A DNA stretch of 64,000 nt, taken from positions 709,579,584-709,643,583 of the forward strand of contig CM062810.1 of assembly GCA_031772625.1 (NCBI GenBank). Direction: 5' to 3'. Positions 12,501 through 23,459 of this stretch are shown piece after piece. The stretch is from Pinus tabuliformis (lineage: Eukaryota > Streptophyta > Pinopsida > Pinales > Pinaceae). Both the position numbers and the translations under genes were made by a program. How positions within the stretch are numbered: the stretch's first letter is position 1; every line of letters starts with the position of its first letter. The notes below the pieces were generated by a model. That model ran no database searches. It worked only from the letters and a program-made list of their open reading frames with translations, and had not been told where the DNA came from.

Positions 12501-12741
12501 TGGTTTGAAACTTACCAGACTATGTTTTGCCTCTCTACTTGAGACATCTTCCTTCCCACCAAAAAACAAAACAAAAACCCCTGAACTCAATAACTAGCCT
12601 AAAATCATTTTAAACAAAGCTAAACCTAAAAGACAGAGCCCTCTCTGATTGCAGGTTGGCTAGAACCTGCAGTCCAAAGTTGGTCTGTGGTTACCTCGGC
12701 CGTATCCTTTTCGGAGCTTAAGGACACCCTGAGTGATAACA
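9600..12741 (+). repeat. 3' LTR of the gag-only element (3142 bp)
   Basis: Direct copy of 4083-7241. Only one of the three TGACGTCA palindromes survives (11187-11194). The other two read TGATGTCA and TGACGTTA, which are C-to-T or G-to-A type changes at CpG. The TATA box is at 11911-11919. Confidence 0.92.
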
Positions 12742-12746
12742 ACACA

Positions 12747-13445
12747 CAATTGATGGGCAACATGAGGATATCATTTTCAAAACATGTGGCTATAATAATC
12801 AACAATATAGAGTCATCTTGTTAATTTTAGATAACAATGGTATGTTCTATGCTTAACCACTGGAACAGTGAATTTCTTAAGGAAATAGGGAGAAAAATAG
12901 GTAGATATCTAGATAGGGTTGAAACGCATTTGAGCACATACCAATGACCAAATTAGTATAGAATGTTAGCTTCGAAGAAGGAAATAGAACTTCATATGAA
13001 AACTAGACCCATGTACAACACTCCAATTGTCTGCAACTTCCCTTCAAGTGCATTGGTTGCCATTAATATGGATAATTCACTAGAAACCGCTAGAAGAATA
13101 TCTCTTCACTCGCTTAAGATAAGTAGGGTTTCATAAAATAGTCTCTTAACCCTTAGGTAAAATAAAGTATCCAACACTACTCCCCGGAGAAGACAAGTTC
13201 ACTAATTCAAGCACAAAAGATAATTTGGGTGTTATAGATTTGATTCCAACAGAGGAGAGGCTAGAGAAGAACCCCAAATCCCAACCTATCAAAGGTTGGG
13301 ATTGATCCAAATACTCAAGAAAAAAAGGAGGTTCCATAGATATGTTCAGAGTAATTTTGTACTACTACTACTAGAGATCATCCAAGGGAACTTCCAATTG
13401 TAGAATCTCAAAATGAAGATTAGTCCAATTAGTATTTGACTAATT
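12747..13445. other. Diverged flank of the DGAT2 repeat array
   Basis: About 12805-12845 resembles about 15145-15185 of the array unit (shared 'ttaatttta...aacaatggtatgttctatgctt'). The gag-only element therefore probably inserted inside an older, decayed array copy. The rest has no recognisable gene. A 63-codon minus frame at 13146-13337 has no recognisable features. Confidence 0.4.
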
Positions 13446-13558
13446 AGGCATTGGTTTAGAGAGAAATATCACTTAGGCACTATGAAAATGTATCATGTTC
13501 TTCAAGGAAATAGTATATGAATAGGTGAACTTACTTTAAAATTACTACCTTTTCACAG

Positions 13559-13954
13559 GTTTCTTTTTTGAGAAAGAGGCATGGATTTGTCCATGTGGCT
13601 ATTGAAACTGGTTGTCCCTTAGTCCCTGTGTTTTTCTTTGGTCAGGTTGGTGAATGTGAGAATCATTTATTTAAATTATTGAAGTTGTTTCCTTGAGATA
13701 TCTCATTCAATTTTCAAAATTGCTTTTTTCTTTGTTTCTAATGTTTATTATTAGTATATAATGATACCTTACTATGCCACAACCTTTGTATTTTTTGACA
13801 CCTTAGATTTTAGCCTTTTACTAATTTGCCTTGTTCTTACTTGATATTTTATTCAGACTGAGGCATACAGATGGTGGAGACCAAGAGGAGAGCTATACAA
13901 TCATCTTGCACAGGCTATTCAGTTCACGCCATTAGTATTTTGGGGAAAATTTGG
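13559..13954 (+). pseudogene. DGAT2-like exon pair, array copy 1
   Basis: Diacylglycerol acyltransferase type 2 makes triacylglycerol from diacylglycerol and acyl-CoA at the ER. The first exon (13559-13645, 29 codons) has a CACAG acceptor and GT donor and encodes [20 protein letters not shown] and FFFGQ, the conserved DGAT2 'R-G-F...LVPVFxFGQ' block. The second exon (13857-13954) follows a TTCAG acceptor and encodes the AYRWWRP...QFTPLVFWG block, then a GT donor. Frames join in phase 0. Upstream catalytic HPHG and the C-terminal exons are absent from the window, so this is a gene fragment, although these two exons are undamaged. Confidence 0.8.
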
Positions 13955-15384
13955 GTAGTCATATTGGCCCTTCCTTTTGGTTTTCTATCGATTTTATTTA
14001 ATGATAGTATCATATGTTCCTTTGCCTTTTTTCTTGTGCTTCAGCACTGAAATATTTTCTCCTTTTATGTTGCTAGTAGTGTTTCTGGTTTAGCTACTTG
14101 AAATTTGAAATATGGACTCTAGGGAAATTGCAAAGCTTAAAGGTGTATTTAGTTGTTTTTTTATTAAAGCTTCCTTTGACTACTACTGAATCAAAATATG
14201 GACAAGGCACTTTATAAAAAAATGTGGGCTGCATTAAGCAGCTGTCGAGAGCTAAGAGACCCTGAAGCCTAGATATCTAGATAACTTACAAGCCAAAAAA
14301 TAACAAATGCCAGATAGGCCACATGTATAGTACAAACTTTAAAACGAAATATATTGAAATTAAAGTAGGGCCAGCTGGCCCACTCAAGTTGTCAAGTCAT
14401 GCAATAGTAGGAATCATTACTATTGGGCAGAGGATCTTCTTTGTCATTTGGGGGTGGCCCCCAACCTTGAACAGTGGACCTAAGACCAATGATAATGGGT
14501 TCCCAAACATCATCTCATTGATTGGGTTTGGGAGGCTTCTCATCCTTGGAGACAGCGAGATCCAGGCAACAAAACTTTTCATTTTGGGAGGGACATGGAG
14601 GATTTAGCTATGGTGACTTTTGCAATGCTCCCAAAATGCATGGCCAGTTCAGTCTCAAAGGTGACCTTTAGACCAAAGAGACCGAGCAAAATGGGCAGGG
14701 TTAGTAAAGGGTTCCTTGCTCATGTTGCAAGGTGCACTACCTTAAAACTTTAGAGGTTGGCATAGATACCCAATCTCTATCTCCACCTTGAAAACCTATA
14801 CTTAGATTTGCAAATGGAGGTTTGAAACTTTGAACAAATTAGGAAGCCATCATCCCAGGTAAAGCATTTACTATGCTGAATTGGGTTAAAAAGATACTCA
14901 TTACTTCTTTTGCATATGCAAAAATAGATTTCAATTCCAATAGTTTTCCATATTGCATCAGTGTCAATGTTTCGAGGTACTCTGTCCCCTAATAGGGTGG
15001 CTTTCTAAGAGACACAATGTTAGTTTTACCTCTTGTTGTTGATATGTTCTCCTCCAGCAGAGGTGTAGAAGGTTTTGCAGCAGCAATACCTCAGTTCCTG
15101 TCCATAGCAGAGAGAGGCACACTGGCTGAGATCACATCAGTGTTGATGTTAATTTTAGGCAACAATGGTATGTTCTATGCTTTAGAGAAATTTTACTTCA
15201 ATTTCTTTATTAGCCCAGTACTAATACTAACAAGATCAGATGAAGTTAAACTATCAGCATTATGTTTTGGTAACTTTCTTAATCATAATGAAATTTTGTT
15301 AGAAATTGCGAGGGATGGATGAGACTGTCATGTAGAACACTATGGATGTACTCTGATTCATGATTTTTTGATTCGTTTGGTTAG

Positions 15385-16132
15385 ATCTTCTACACACCAC
15401 TCTTACGTCATATATGGTCTTGGTTGGGATTGGTGGCTGCTTCTCGGAAGAACTTTATTAAGTTTCTGACCTCTGGTTTTAGTTGCATTGTTATTCCTGG
15501 TGGTGTTCGAGAAATATTTTATATGGAGTATGGTACAGAGGTCAGTTCTTCTCCACTGTCTGTGTAAATACTAAACGTTCATTTTATGGTAATGATTCTA
15601 AGGTTCTGAGGTCTATGTGAACTTAGAAGCACTGGTTTAGAGAGAAATATCACTTAGGCACTATGCAAATGTATCATGTTCTTCAAGGAAATAGTATATG
15701 AATAGGTGAACTTACTTTAAAATTACTACCTTTTCACAAGTTGCTTTTTTGAGAAAGAGGCATGGATTTGTCCATGTGGCTATTGAAACTGGTTGTCCCT
15801 TAGTCCCTATGTTTTGCTTTGGTTAGGTTGGTGAATGTGAGAATCATTTATTTAAATTATTGAAGTTGTTTCCTTGAGATATCTCATTCAATTTTCAAAA
15901 TTGCTTTTTTCTTTGTTTCTAATGTTTATTATTAGTATATAATGATACCTTACTATGCCACAACCTTTGTATTTTTTGACACCTTAGATTTTAGCCTTTT
16001 ACTAATTTGCCTTGTTCTTACTTGATATTTTATTCATATTGAGGCATACAGATGGTGGAGACGAAGAGAACTATACAATCATCTTGCATGGGCTATTTAG
16101 TTCACGCCATTAGTATTTTGGGGAAAATTTGG
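15385..16132 (+). pseudogene. DGAT2-like exon trio, array copy 1/2, damaged
   Basis: The first exon (15385-15540, 52 codons, acceptor TTAG, donor GTCAGT) encodes [10 protein letters not shown]...[18 protein letters not shown], the DGAT2 'PGG-x-E' region. It is in phase with the next exon (15740-15826). In that exon the acceptor CAG has become CAA and the last codon CAG has become TAG. The third exon (16038-16132) has lost its AG acceptor (now AT), has a 3-bp deletion, and carries another Gln-to-TAG change. The exon order is that of a real DGAT2 gene, but this copy cannot be spliced or translated correctly. Confidence 0.8.
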
Positions 16133-17561
16133 GTAGTCATATTGGCCCTTCCTTTTGGTTTTCTGTCGATTTTATTTAATGACAGTATCGTATGTTCCTT
16201 TGCCTTTTTTCTTGTGCTTCAGCACTGAAATATTTTCTCCTTTTATGTTGCTAGTAGTGTTTCTGGTTTAGCTGCTTGAAATTTGAAATATGGACTCTAG
16301 GGAAATTGCAAAGCTTAAAGGTGTATTTAGTTGTTTTTTATTAAAGCTTCCTTTGACTACTACTGAATCAAAATATGGACAAGGCACTTTATAAAAAAAT
16401 GTGGTCTGCATTAAGCAGCTGACGAGAGCTAAGAGACCCTGAAGCCTAGATATCTAGATAACTTACAAGCAAAAAAATAACAAATTCCAGATAGGCCACA
16501 TGTATAGTACAAAATTTAAAACGAAATATATTGAAATTAAAGTAGGGCAAGCTGGCCCACCTAATTTTTCAAGTCATGCAATAGTAGGAATCATTACTAT
16601 TGGGCAGCGGATCTTCTTTGTCATTTGGGGGTGGCCCCCAACCTTGAACAGTGGACCTAAGACCAATGATAATGGGTTCCCAAACATCATCTCATTGATT
16701 GGGTTTGGGAGGCTTCTCATCCTTGGAGACAGCGAGATCCAGGCAACAAAAATTTTCATTTTGGGAGGGACATGGAGGATTTAGCTATGGTGACTTTCGC
16801 AATGCTCCCAAAATGCATGGTCAGTTCAGTCTCAAAGGTGACCTTTAGACCAAAGAGACCGATCAGAATGGGCAGGGTTAGTAAAGGGTTCCTTGCTCAT
16901 GTTGCAAGGTGCACTACCTTAAAACTTTAGAGGTTGGCATAGATACCCAATCTCTATCTCCACCTTGCAAACCTATACTTAGATCTGCAAATGGAGGTTT
17001 GAAACTTTGAACAAATTAGGAAGCCATCATCCCAGGTAAAGCATTTACTATGTTGAATTTGGTTAAACAGATACTCATTTCTTCTTTTGCATATGCAAAA
17101 ATAGATTTCAATTCCAATAATTTTCCATGTTGCATCAATGTCAATGTTCCAAGGAAGTTTGTCTCCTAATAGGGTGGCTTTCTAAGAGACACAGTGTTAG
17201 TTTTACCTCTTGTTGCTGATATGTTCTCCTTTAGCAGAGGTGTAGCAGGTTCTGCAACAACAGTGCCTCAGTTCCTATCCATAGCAGAGAGAGGCACACT
17301 GGCTGAGATCACATCAATGTTGATGTTAATTTTAGGTAACAATGGTATCTTCTATGCTTTAGAGAAATTTTACTTCAATTTCTTTATTAGCCCAATACTA
17401 ATACTAACAAGATCAGATGAAGTTAAACTATCAACATTTTGTTTTGGTAACTTTCTTAATCATAATGAAATTTTGTTAGAAATTGCGAGGGATGGATGAG
17501 ACTGTCATGTAGAACACTATGGATGTACTTTGATTCATGATTTTTTGATTCGCTTGGTTAG

Positions 17562-18383
17562 ATCTTCTGCACACCACTCTTACGTCATATATGGTCTTGG
17601 TTGGGATTGGTGGCTGCTTCTCGGAAGAACTTTATTAAGTTTCTAACCTCTGGTTTTAGTTGCATTGTTATTCCTGGTGGTGTTCGAGAAATATTTTATA
17701 TGGAGTATGGTACAAAGGTCAGTTCTTCTCCACTGTCTGTGTAAATACTAAATGTTCATTTTATGGTAATGATTCTGAGGTTCTGTTTTTATTGAACGAG
17801 AAATGCTCTCTTTTGTCTTTGTGAAACAGACAATAGATCAATAGGGAGAAACATGAGAGCTAGTGGGAACTTAGAAGCACTGGTTTAGAGAGAAATATCA
17901 CTTAGGCACTATGCAAATGTATCATGTTCTTCAAGGAAATAGTATATGAATAGGTGAACTTACTTTAAAATTACTACATTTTCATAGGTTGCTTTTTTTA
18001 GAAAGAGGCATGGATTTGTCCGTGTGGCTATTGAAACTGGCTGTCCCTTAGTCCCTGTGTTTTGCTTTGGTCAAGTTGGTGAATGTGAGAATCATTTATT
18101 TAAATTATTGAAGTTGTTTCCTTGAGATATCTCATTCAATTTTCAAAATTGCTTTTTTCTTTGTTTCTAATGTTTATTATTAGTATATAATGATACCTTA
18201 CTATGCCACAACCTTTGTATTTTTTGACACCTTAGATTTTAGCCTTTTACTAATTTGCCTTGTTCTTACTTGATATTTTATTCAGACTGAGGCATACAGA
18301 TTGTGGAGACCAAGAGGAGAACTATACAATCATCTTGCACGAGCTATTCGGTTCACGCCATTAGTATTTTGGGGAAATTTTGG
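17562..18383 (+). pseudogene. DGAT2-like exon trio, array copy 2/3, best preserved
   Basis: Exons at 17562-17717, 17988-18074 and 18286-18383 repeat the trio with all frames open and AG/GT sites present. Differences from the other copies include Tyr-to-Cys in the first exon, GTE-to-GTK at its end, and Trp-to-Leu in the third. The third exon has ARAIRFTPLVFWG, closest to the family consensus. The second exon ends CAA instead of CAG. No upstream or downstream exons of the gene are visible. It could be part of a rearranged gene, but by itself it is a fragment. Confidence 0.78.
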
Positions 18384-19795
18384 GTAGTCATATTGGCCCT
18401 TCCTTTTGGTTTTCTATCGATTTTATTTAATGACATTATCGTATGTTCCTTTGCCTTTTTTCTTGTGCTTCAGCACTGAAATATTTTTTTCCTTTTACGT
18501 TTCTAGTAGTGTTTTTGGTTTAGCTGCTTGAAATTTGAAATATGGACTCTAGGGAAATTGCAAAGCTTAAAGGTGTATTTAGTTGTTTTTTTATTAAAGC
18601 TTTCTTTTACTATTACTAAATCAAAATATGGACAAGGCACTTTATAAAAAAATGCCAGTTGCATTAAGAAGCTGTCGGGAGCTAAGAGACCCTGAAGCCT
18701 AGATATCTAGATAACTTACAAGCCAAAAAATAAAATATTCCAGATAGGCCACATGTATAGTACAAACTTTTAAATGAAATAAAGTAGGGCCAGTTGGCCC
18801 ACTCAAGTTGTCAAGTCATGCAATAGTAGGAATCATTACTATTGGGCAAAGGATCTTCTTTGTCATTTGGGGGTGGCCCCCAACCTTGAACAGTGGACCT
18901 AAGACCAGTGATAATGGGTTCCCAAACATCATCTCATTGATTGGGTTTGGGAGGCTTCTCATCCTTGGAGACAATGAGATCCAGGCAACAAAACTTTTCA
19001 TTTTGGGAGGGACATGGAGGATTTAGCTATGGTGACTTTCACAATGCTCCCAAAATGCATGGCTAGTTCAGTCTCAAAGGTGACCTTTAGACCAAAGAGA
19101 CCGAGCAGAATGGGCAGGGTTAGTAAAGGGTTCCTTGCTCATGTTGCAAGGTGCACTACCTTAAAACTTTAGAGGTTGGCATAGATACCCAATCTCTATC
19201 TCCACCTTGCAAACCTATACTTAGATCTGCAAATGGAGGTTTGAAAATTTGAACAAATTAGGAAGCCATCATCCCAAGTAAAGCATTTACTATGCTGACT
19301 TTGGTTAAACAGATACTCATTTCTTCTTTTGCATATGAAATAGATTTCAATTCCAATAATTTTCCATGTTGCATCAGTGTCAATGTTCCAAGGAAGTCTG
19401 TCTCCTAATAGGGTGGCTTTCTAAGAGACACAATGTTAGTTTTACCTCTTGTTGCTGATATGTTCTCCTTCAGTAGAGGTGTAGCAGGTTCTGCAGCAGC
19501 AGTACCTCAGTTCTTGTCCATAGTAGAGAGAGGCACACTGGTTGAGATCACATCAGTGTTGATGTTAATTTTAGGCAACAATGGTATGTTCTATGCTTTA
19601 GAGAAATTTTACTTCAATTTCTTTATTAGCCCAGTATCAATATTCAGATTAGTAATCACGTCAACATGATAGTAAAACACAGATAAAACATAAACATAAA
19701 GCCGTAGTCTAAAAATTGTGCTTTTTTTGCTTGGAAAGTTGACTTTTGTAAATCCAAGTAAAAGCTTTTAACATTCATAATTCTAGGTGCCCTAG

Positions 19796-19838
19796 ATGTT
19801 TTTGATGGTGCTGAATCCATTTCCACCATCAAAAACAT
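19796..19838. repeat. 15-bp perfect inverted repeat (hairpin)
   Basis: Left arm 19796-19810 (ATGTTTTTGATGGTG), 13-base loop, right arm 19824-19838. It sits at the left boundary of the solo-LTR-like segment and may mark a transposon end or a repair junction. Confidence 0.7.
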
Positions 19839-20835
19839 GATTCAAACACTACATCTACAAGATTTTTTGAATTTTGTTTGCCTGGATTCCGGCCACTTTT
19901 GATTGTCCGGGCAATTCCTTCGCCTCTGTAGACGACTCCAAACATAAACAGTAGAAGACAAGCCAAGACAAGAGGACACAACATGTGGCACTAGCCAAGG
20001 ACAAACTCCAATGTGGGGAAACCCTTGATCAAATCTTCTTTTAGTCTTCAATATTTCAACAGAGAGAGAGAGAGTACAATTTACAAATCTAATAATTTAT
20101 AACAACAGCAAAAGAGCCCTAACCAGAAAAGTCAACGTTGGTCAACAGGGCAGATTTGACCCTCATCAAATCGATTAACTTTAATCAACTTCGGCCTCCA
20201 AACAACAAGATAAAACAACCCTCAAAACAGTCAAATTCAACCCAATCAAAGTTTGGTCAAATAGACCACCTGTGGTCAGCCCTAGCTGCAGTCAATGTTG
20301 GTCAACATTCAACGTTTAGCCTCGATTTTTGTGCCCATAAATGTGGCCTGCCCAAACAGAGATAGCTTTCACAAAAACACAGTCAAAGGAGGTCAACGCA
20401 TGTTGGTCAATGCTTGGTCAAACTGTCTAGAAATTTGGTCTCTTGAAATTTCAGCCTCCTGAAATTTCGCTCTCCTGAAATTTCAAACGTGTGGAGAGAG
20501 AGAGGCCCATAAATCCGTACCCAATCTATGAGGAGAGAGAGAGAGAAGTGTGAAGATGAGTGTGTCCAAATGAGGCTAAGGCATCATGTATTTATAGCAA
20601 ACGTTGAGGATGAATAGACATGACTATTGGGCTTTTGAGCCTACATAAGTTTATTGGCCGACCTTGACAATTTGTCCATAATCAAAATAAATTCATAACT
20701 TTATTTGTACATGTCGGAATCGGATGATCTTTAGATCAATCCTACACCTCTCAGAAATAGGAATCCAAGAAAAATATCAATTATCATAAATAAGATGACC
20801 CATGTGGATTTTGGCCCTAGTTTCCAATTTTAACA
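19839..20835. mobile_element. Probable solo LTR related to the copia element at 35330
   Basis: It shares with the 35330-36166 LTR, in order, repeated 'gtcaacg/ggtcaa' motifs, 'cctcgatttttgtgcc', a 'gaaatttc...cgtgtgg' block, a 'cacctctcagaaataggaatcc' block, and a 'ttggccctagtttccaatttt' end closing with TTTTAACA. The right boundary at 20835 is well defined. The left boundary is approximate and no target duplication was found. Confidence 0.55.
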
Positions 20836-20971
20836 GTTGAGGAGCAACAATGCAGTTTCACATGCCTCTTCTATAATGAATGCATGGCCACTACAAAGTT
20901 ATTAGTTGACTCCCAGTCCCATAGGAGTGGCCATAGACCCAATCAGAGTTTCTTCCTTCCAACCTTGGATG

Positions 20972-21805
20972 GTGGAAATCATTGATTTAATAATGGAAGC
21001 ATACATGATATGATTTATGCTTCAATTTATGCAGGGCCAGGTTAGCTTCAAGAGTGGATACCATTGAAGAGAGATAATGGAAAAGCACCTAGAATTCATA
21101 TGGCTCATCCTATGACTGTATAAAATTTGAATGCACACAGAAGCACTGTAGAGCAGCTATGGGTAATTATATTTGGAATGTGTGAGATCATGTGGATGCA
21201 TGGATATTTGATGGGTAATCTCTTGTCATTTTCTCACATAAACTTTAGATTAGAACACTAACCAACTTTTGCACAATCTCTTAATTTTTATGCTTGTCTA
21301 TGACTTTTTGTCTATATTACATGAGTTAAAAGGAAGTGGCCCATAAATTGTTTCTTTACTTACAGTTCTCTTTATGAGTTCTTTTTTAAGTGGAAATCAT
21401 TGATTTAATAACGGTACATACATGATATGATTTATAACATGTCCTTCACTTTATGCAGGCCCAGGTTAGCTTCAAGAGTGGATACCGCTGAAGAGAGATA
21501 ATTGAAAAGCACCTAGAATTCATATGGCTCATCCTATGACTGTAATGAAATTTGAAGGCACACAGAAGCGCTGCAACACAGCTATGGGTAATTATATTTG
21601 GAATGTGTGAGATCATATGGATGCATGGATATTTGATGGGTAATTTCTTGTCATTTTCTCACATCAAGTTTAGATTAGAAGACCAGACAACTTTTGCACA
21701 ATCTCTTAATTTTTATGCTTGTTTATGGCTTTTTGTCTATATTGCACGAGTTAAAGGGAAGTGGCCCGAAAATTGTTCTTCCTTGTTACATTTTATATAT
21801 GAGTG
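20972..21805. repeat. Two-copy tandem duplication, 418-bp unit
   Basis: Copy 1 20972-21389 and copy 2 21390 to about 21805 start with GTGGAAATCATTGATTTAAT and align throughout, including 'gccaggttagcttcaagagtggatacc' and 'gtgtgagatcat.tggatgcatggatatttgatgggtaat'. No protein family is recognised. Short frames in copy 2 are not conserved in copy 1. Confidence 0.75.
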
Positions 21806-23351
21806 GACACCTTGGAGGATGTTGGTGATGCCCTGCTTCTCTTAGGGCATCTCTTCCAAATAGGGGACATTTGGGAGATGTCCTTCTTAGAGGGGAAACA
21901 CTCTGGGGTGTCACTTCTTACGCAAGAACGTCTAAACATTCCTTGTCCATGGGTTATTTTATGGTGTCAAAATTGATTTGATGTCATTTTAAGCGAACTA
22001 CATAAAAAACTAAATCATTCACCAATTCGAAGCCTAACTTATGTCCTAAATGTGGACAACTACAATAGCTTTAGAGGGTCCTTTTTTGAAGTTATATGCT
22101 TGGAGATTGTTATTTGTTTGTCGAGTTAGAGATTCAAAGGGTAGTAATGAATTTTTGTTGTGGGCAGCCAAAATATTGAACAAAATTGGGTTTGCAGTTT
22201 CAATATTCAGAGCAATAAGTTATTCTTTTACCTCCAGGTTCAATTGAAAATATTTTTTTCATTTTGAAATCATTTTCATTTCTGGTAGCAAGCATTTTTC
22301 TTTCCTTATCATTCTTCTTTGTGATCACAAGTTTACAAGGTATAATTTTGAAGTGGAGGGAGATGACCACATTGTATTTATTTAGGATTCATCATATTTG
22401 TTTATGTATTTCTCTATGCATGGTAGTACACACAAATGATCAAGAATAATGATCAATTCTTGATAGACCTTGTTTCTTTGTCCATGTTGAGTTGGACCTA
22501 AAGCTTTATAGAAACATTTTCCTTAATTCCATTTCATAGAGACATATAATCGAGCTTAGGATTAGTGGATGCTTCCATCACTTTGTCTATCATTTAGAAC
22601 CAAGATACAATACATTCATCTATTTGAAATTTGAGTGCCTTTAGAGCTAGAACTTTGTAGCAGTACTTGCAAGAGTATCGAACTTGAGGGCTTCATATGA
22701 AGACACGAAGAAAGAGGAGTGTGTATAGGGAAGTGCAAGACACGTGTTTGATACTTCCACACATTTTGAGGGCATGCCAATAGAAATGTCGTTGTTGTTG
22801 GATACACTAGCATTGGTTAGTTTCAGAAAAGTTCTCTGTCAAATATGTTGTTTTCATGAAGTAATATTTCCAACCAAGAGGATAAAGACTTGGCATGCCT
22901 AGGACATAGTGGTGTTGTTTCTTGCATGTATTTGTGATTTATTAGTATTCCACCACTAATAACTTCATTACGTAGCTGCTCGTTTAGTAATATATTACAA
23001 CAATGACTTGTTAAAGGAAAAAGATTTCGGTTTGTTTGAACGCCATAAACTGGAAGAAAATTTAGCTTTGAATTAGAAAAATGGAATATATTTTGAAAAA
23101 TATGTTTTTTGATCAAATATTATATAGGCCCATTGCATGATCATTAAAAAAAATAGTCATGACAATAAGCAATGATTTTGGACAAATGAATTACATAACT
23201 CTCCAGCTCAAAAACATGTTAGCATATTCAGTTTTGTGTGCATTAGAGAAAAATGAATGAGTAACATTAAGTTTTCTTTGAATATTTATAGAATCATTTT
23301 AGAGATTTTAAATGGAAATTGCATGTGCTAATCTTGCTCAATTAATTACAG
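21806..23351. other. AT-rich spacer
   Basis: No recognisable gene or repeat. It may be intron DNA upstream of the nucleoside-transporter exon that follows. Confidence 0.4.
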
Positions 23352-23459
23352 GGAAAACAAGGGGCATACATAATTTGTTGGCTTCTGGGAATTGGATTCC
23401 TTTTCTCTCGGAATGGTATGCTGACAATTGAAGATTACTATGTTGAAGCTATATTCCTG
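23352..23459 (+). pseudogene. Equilibrative nucleoside transporter (ENT) exon fragment
   Basis: After an ATTACAG acceptor, an open segment encodes the N-terminal first transmembrane region of plant ENT transporters: a GAYIICWLLGIGFLF hydrophobic helix followed by MLTIEDYY. The CW-LG-G...N/S-MLTI-DYY pattern is characteristic of the family, which moves nucleosides across the plasma or vacuolar membrane. Nothing downstream continues the protein: the sequence after DYY leaves the family consensus and runs into TAG. No other ENT exon is seen within several kb. An isolated relic exon is the best reading. Confidence 0.65.

Larger units (their letters stand above)
4083..12741 (+). mobile_element. 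Complete non-autonomous LTR retrotransposon, gag only (TR-GAG type)
   Basis: Two direct repeats of 3159 bp (4083-7241) and 3142 bp (9600-12741), each starting TGTTAGCC and ending GATAACA, flank an internal region of 2358 bp. The 5-bp target duplication ACACA is present at 4078-4082 and 12742-12746, so the insertion is intact. The internal region carries one 666-codon gag-like ORF and no protease, integrase, reverse transcriptase or RNase H. This matches the published TR-GAG class, which is mobilised in trans by an autonomous partner. The LTRs differ by a few percent in the stretches I compared, so the insertion is fairly recent but not new. The partner family is not in this window. Confidence 0.92.
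13446..19640 (+). repeat. Tandem array of a ~2.2-kb unit carrying DGAT2 exons
   Basis: Three tandem copies begin at about 13446, 15628 and 17876. Matching exon positions are 2181 and 2248 bp apart. The third copy loses similarity at about 19640, before its own first exon. Each unit carries acyltransferase exons plus about 1.3 kb of intronic DNA. In the intron, short open stretches (e.g. 14323-14607, 15017-15322 and their counterparts) are repeated but match no family I recognise. Copies are highly similar, so duplication post-dates most decay. A 42-bp segment present near 17790-17860 is missing from copy 1. Confidence 0.85.

Noticed and set aside
14323..14607. 94-, 61- and 101-codon frames repeated in each DGAT2 array unit (14323, 15017, 16500, 17194, 18808, 19433 and antisense)
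   Set aside because: They persist because the units are recent duplicates. They lie in introns, both strands are open, and no family is recognisable.
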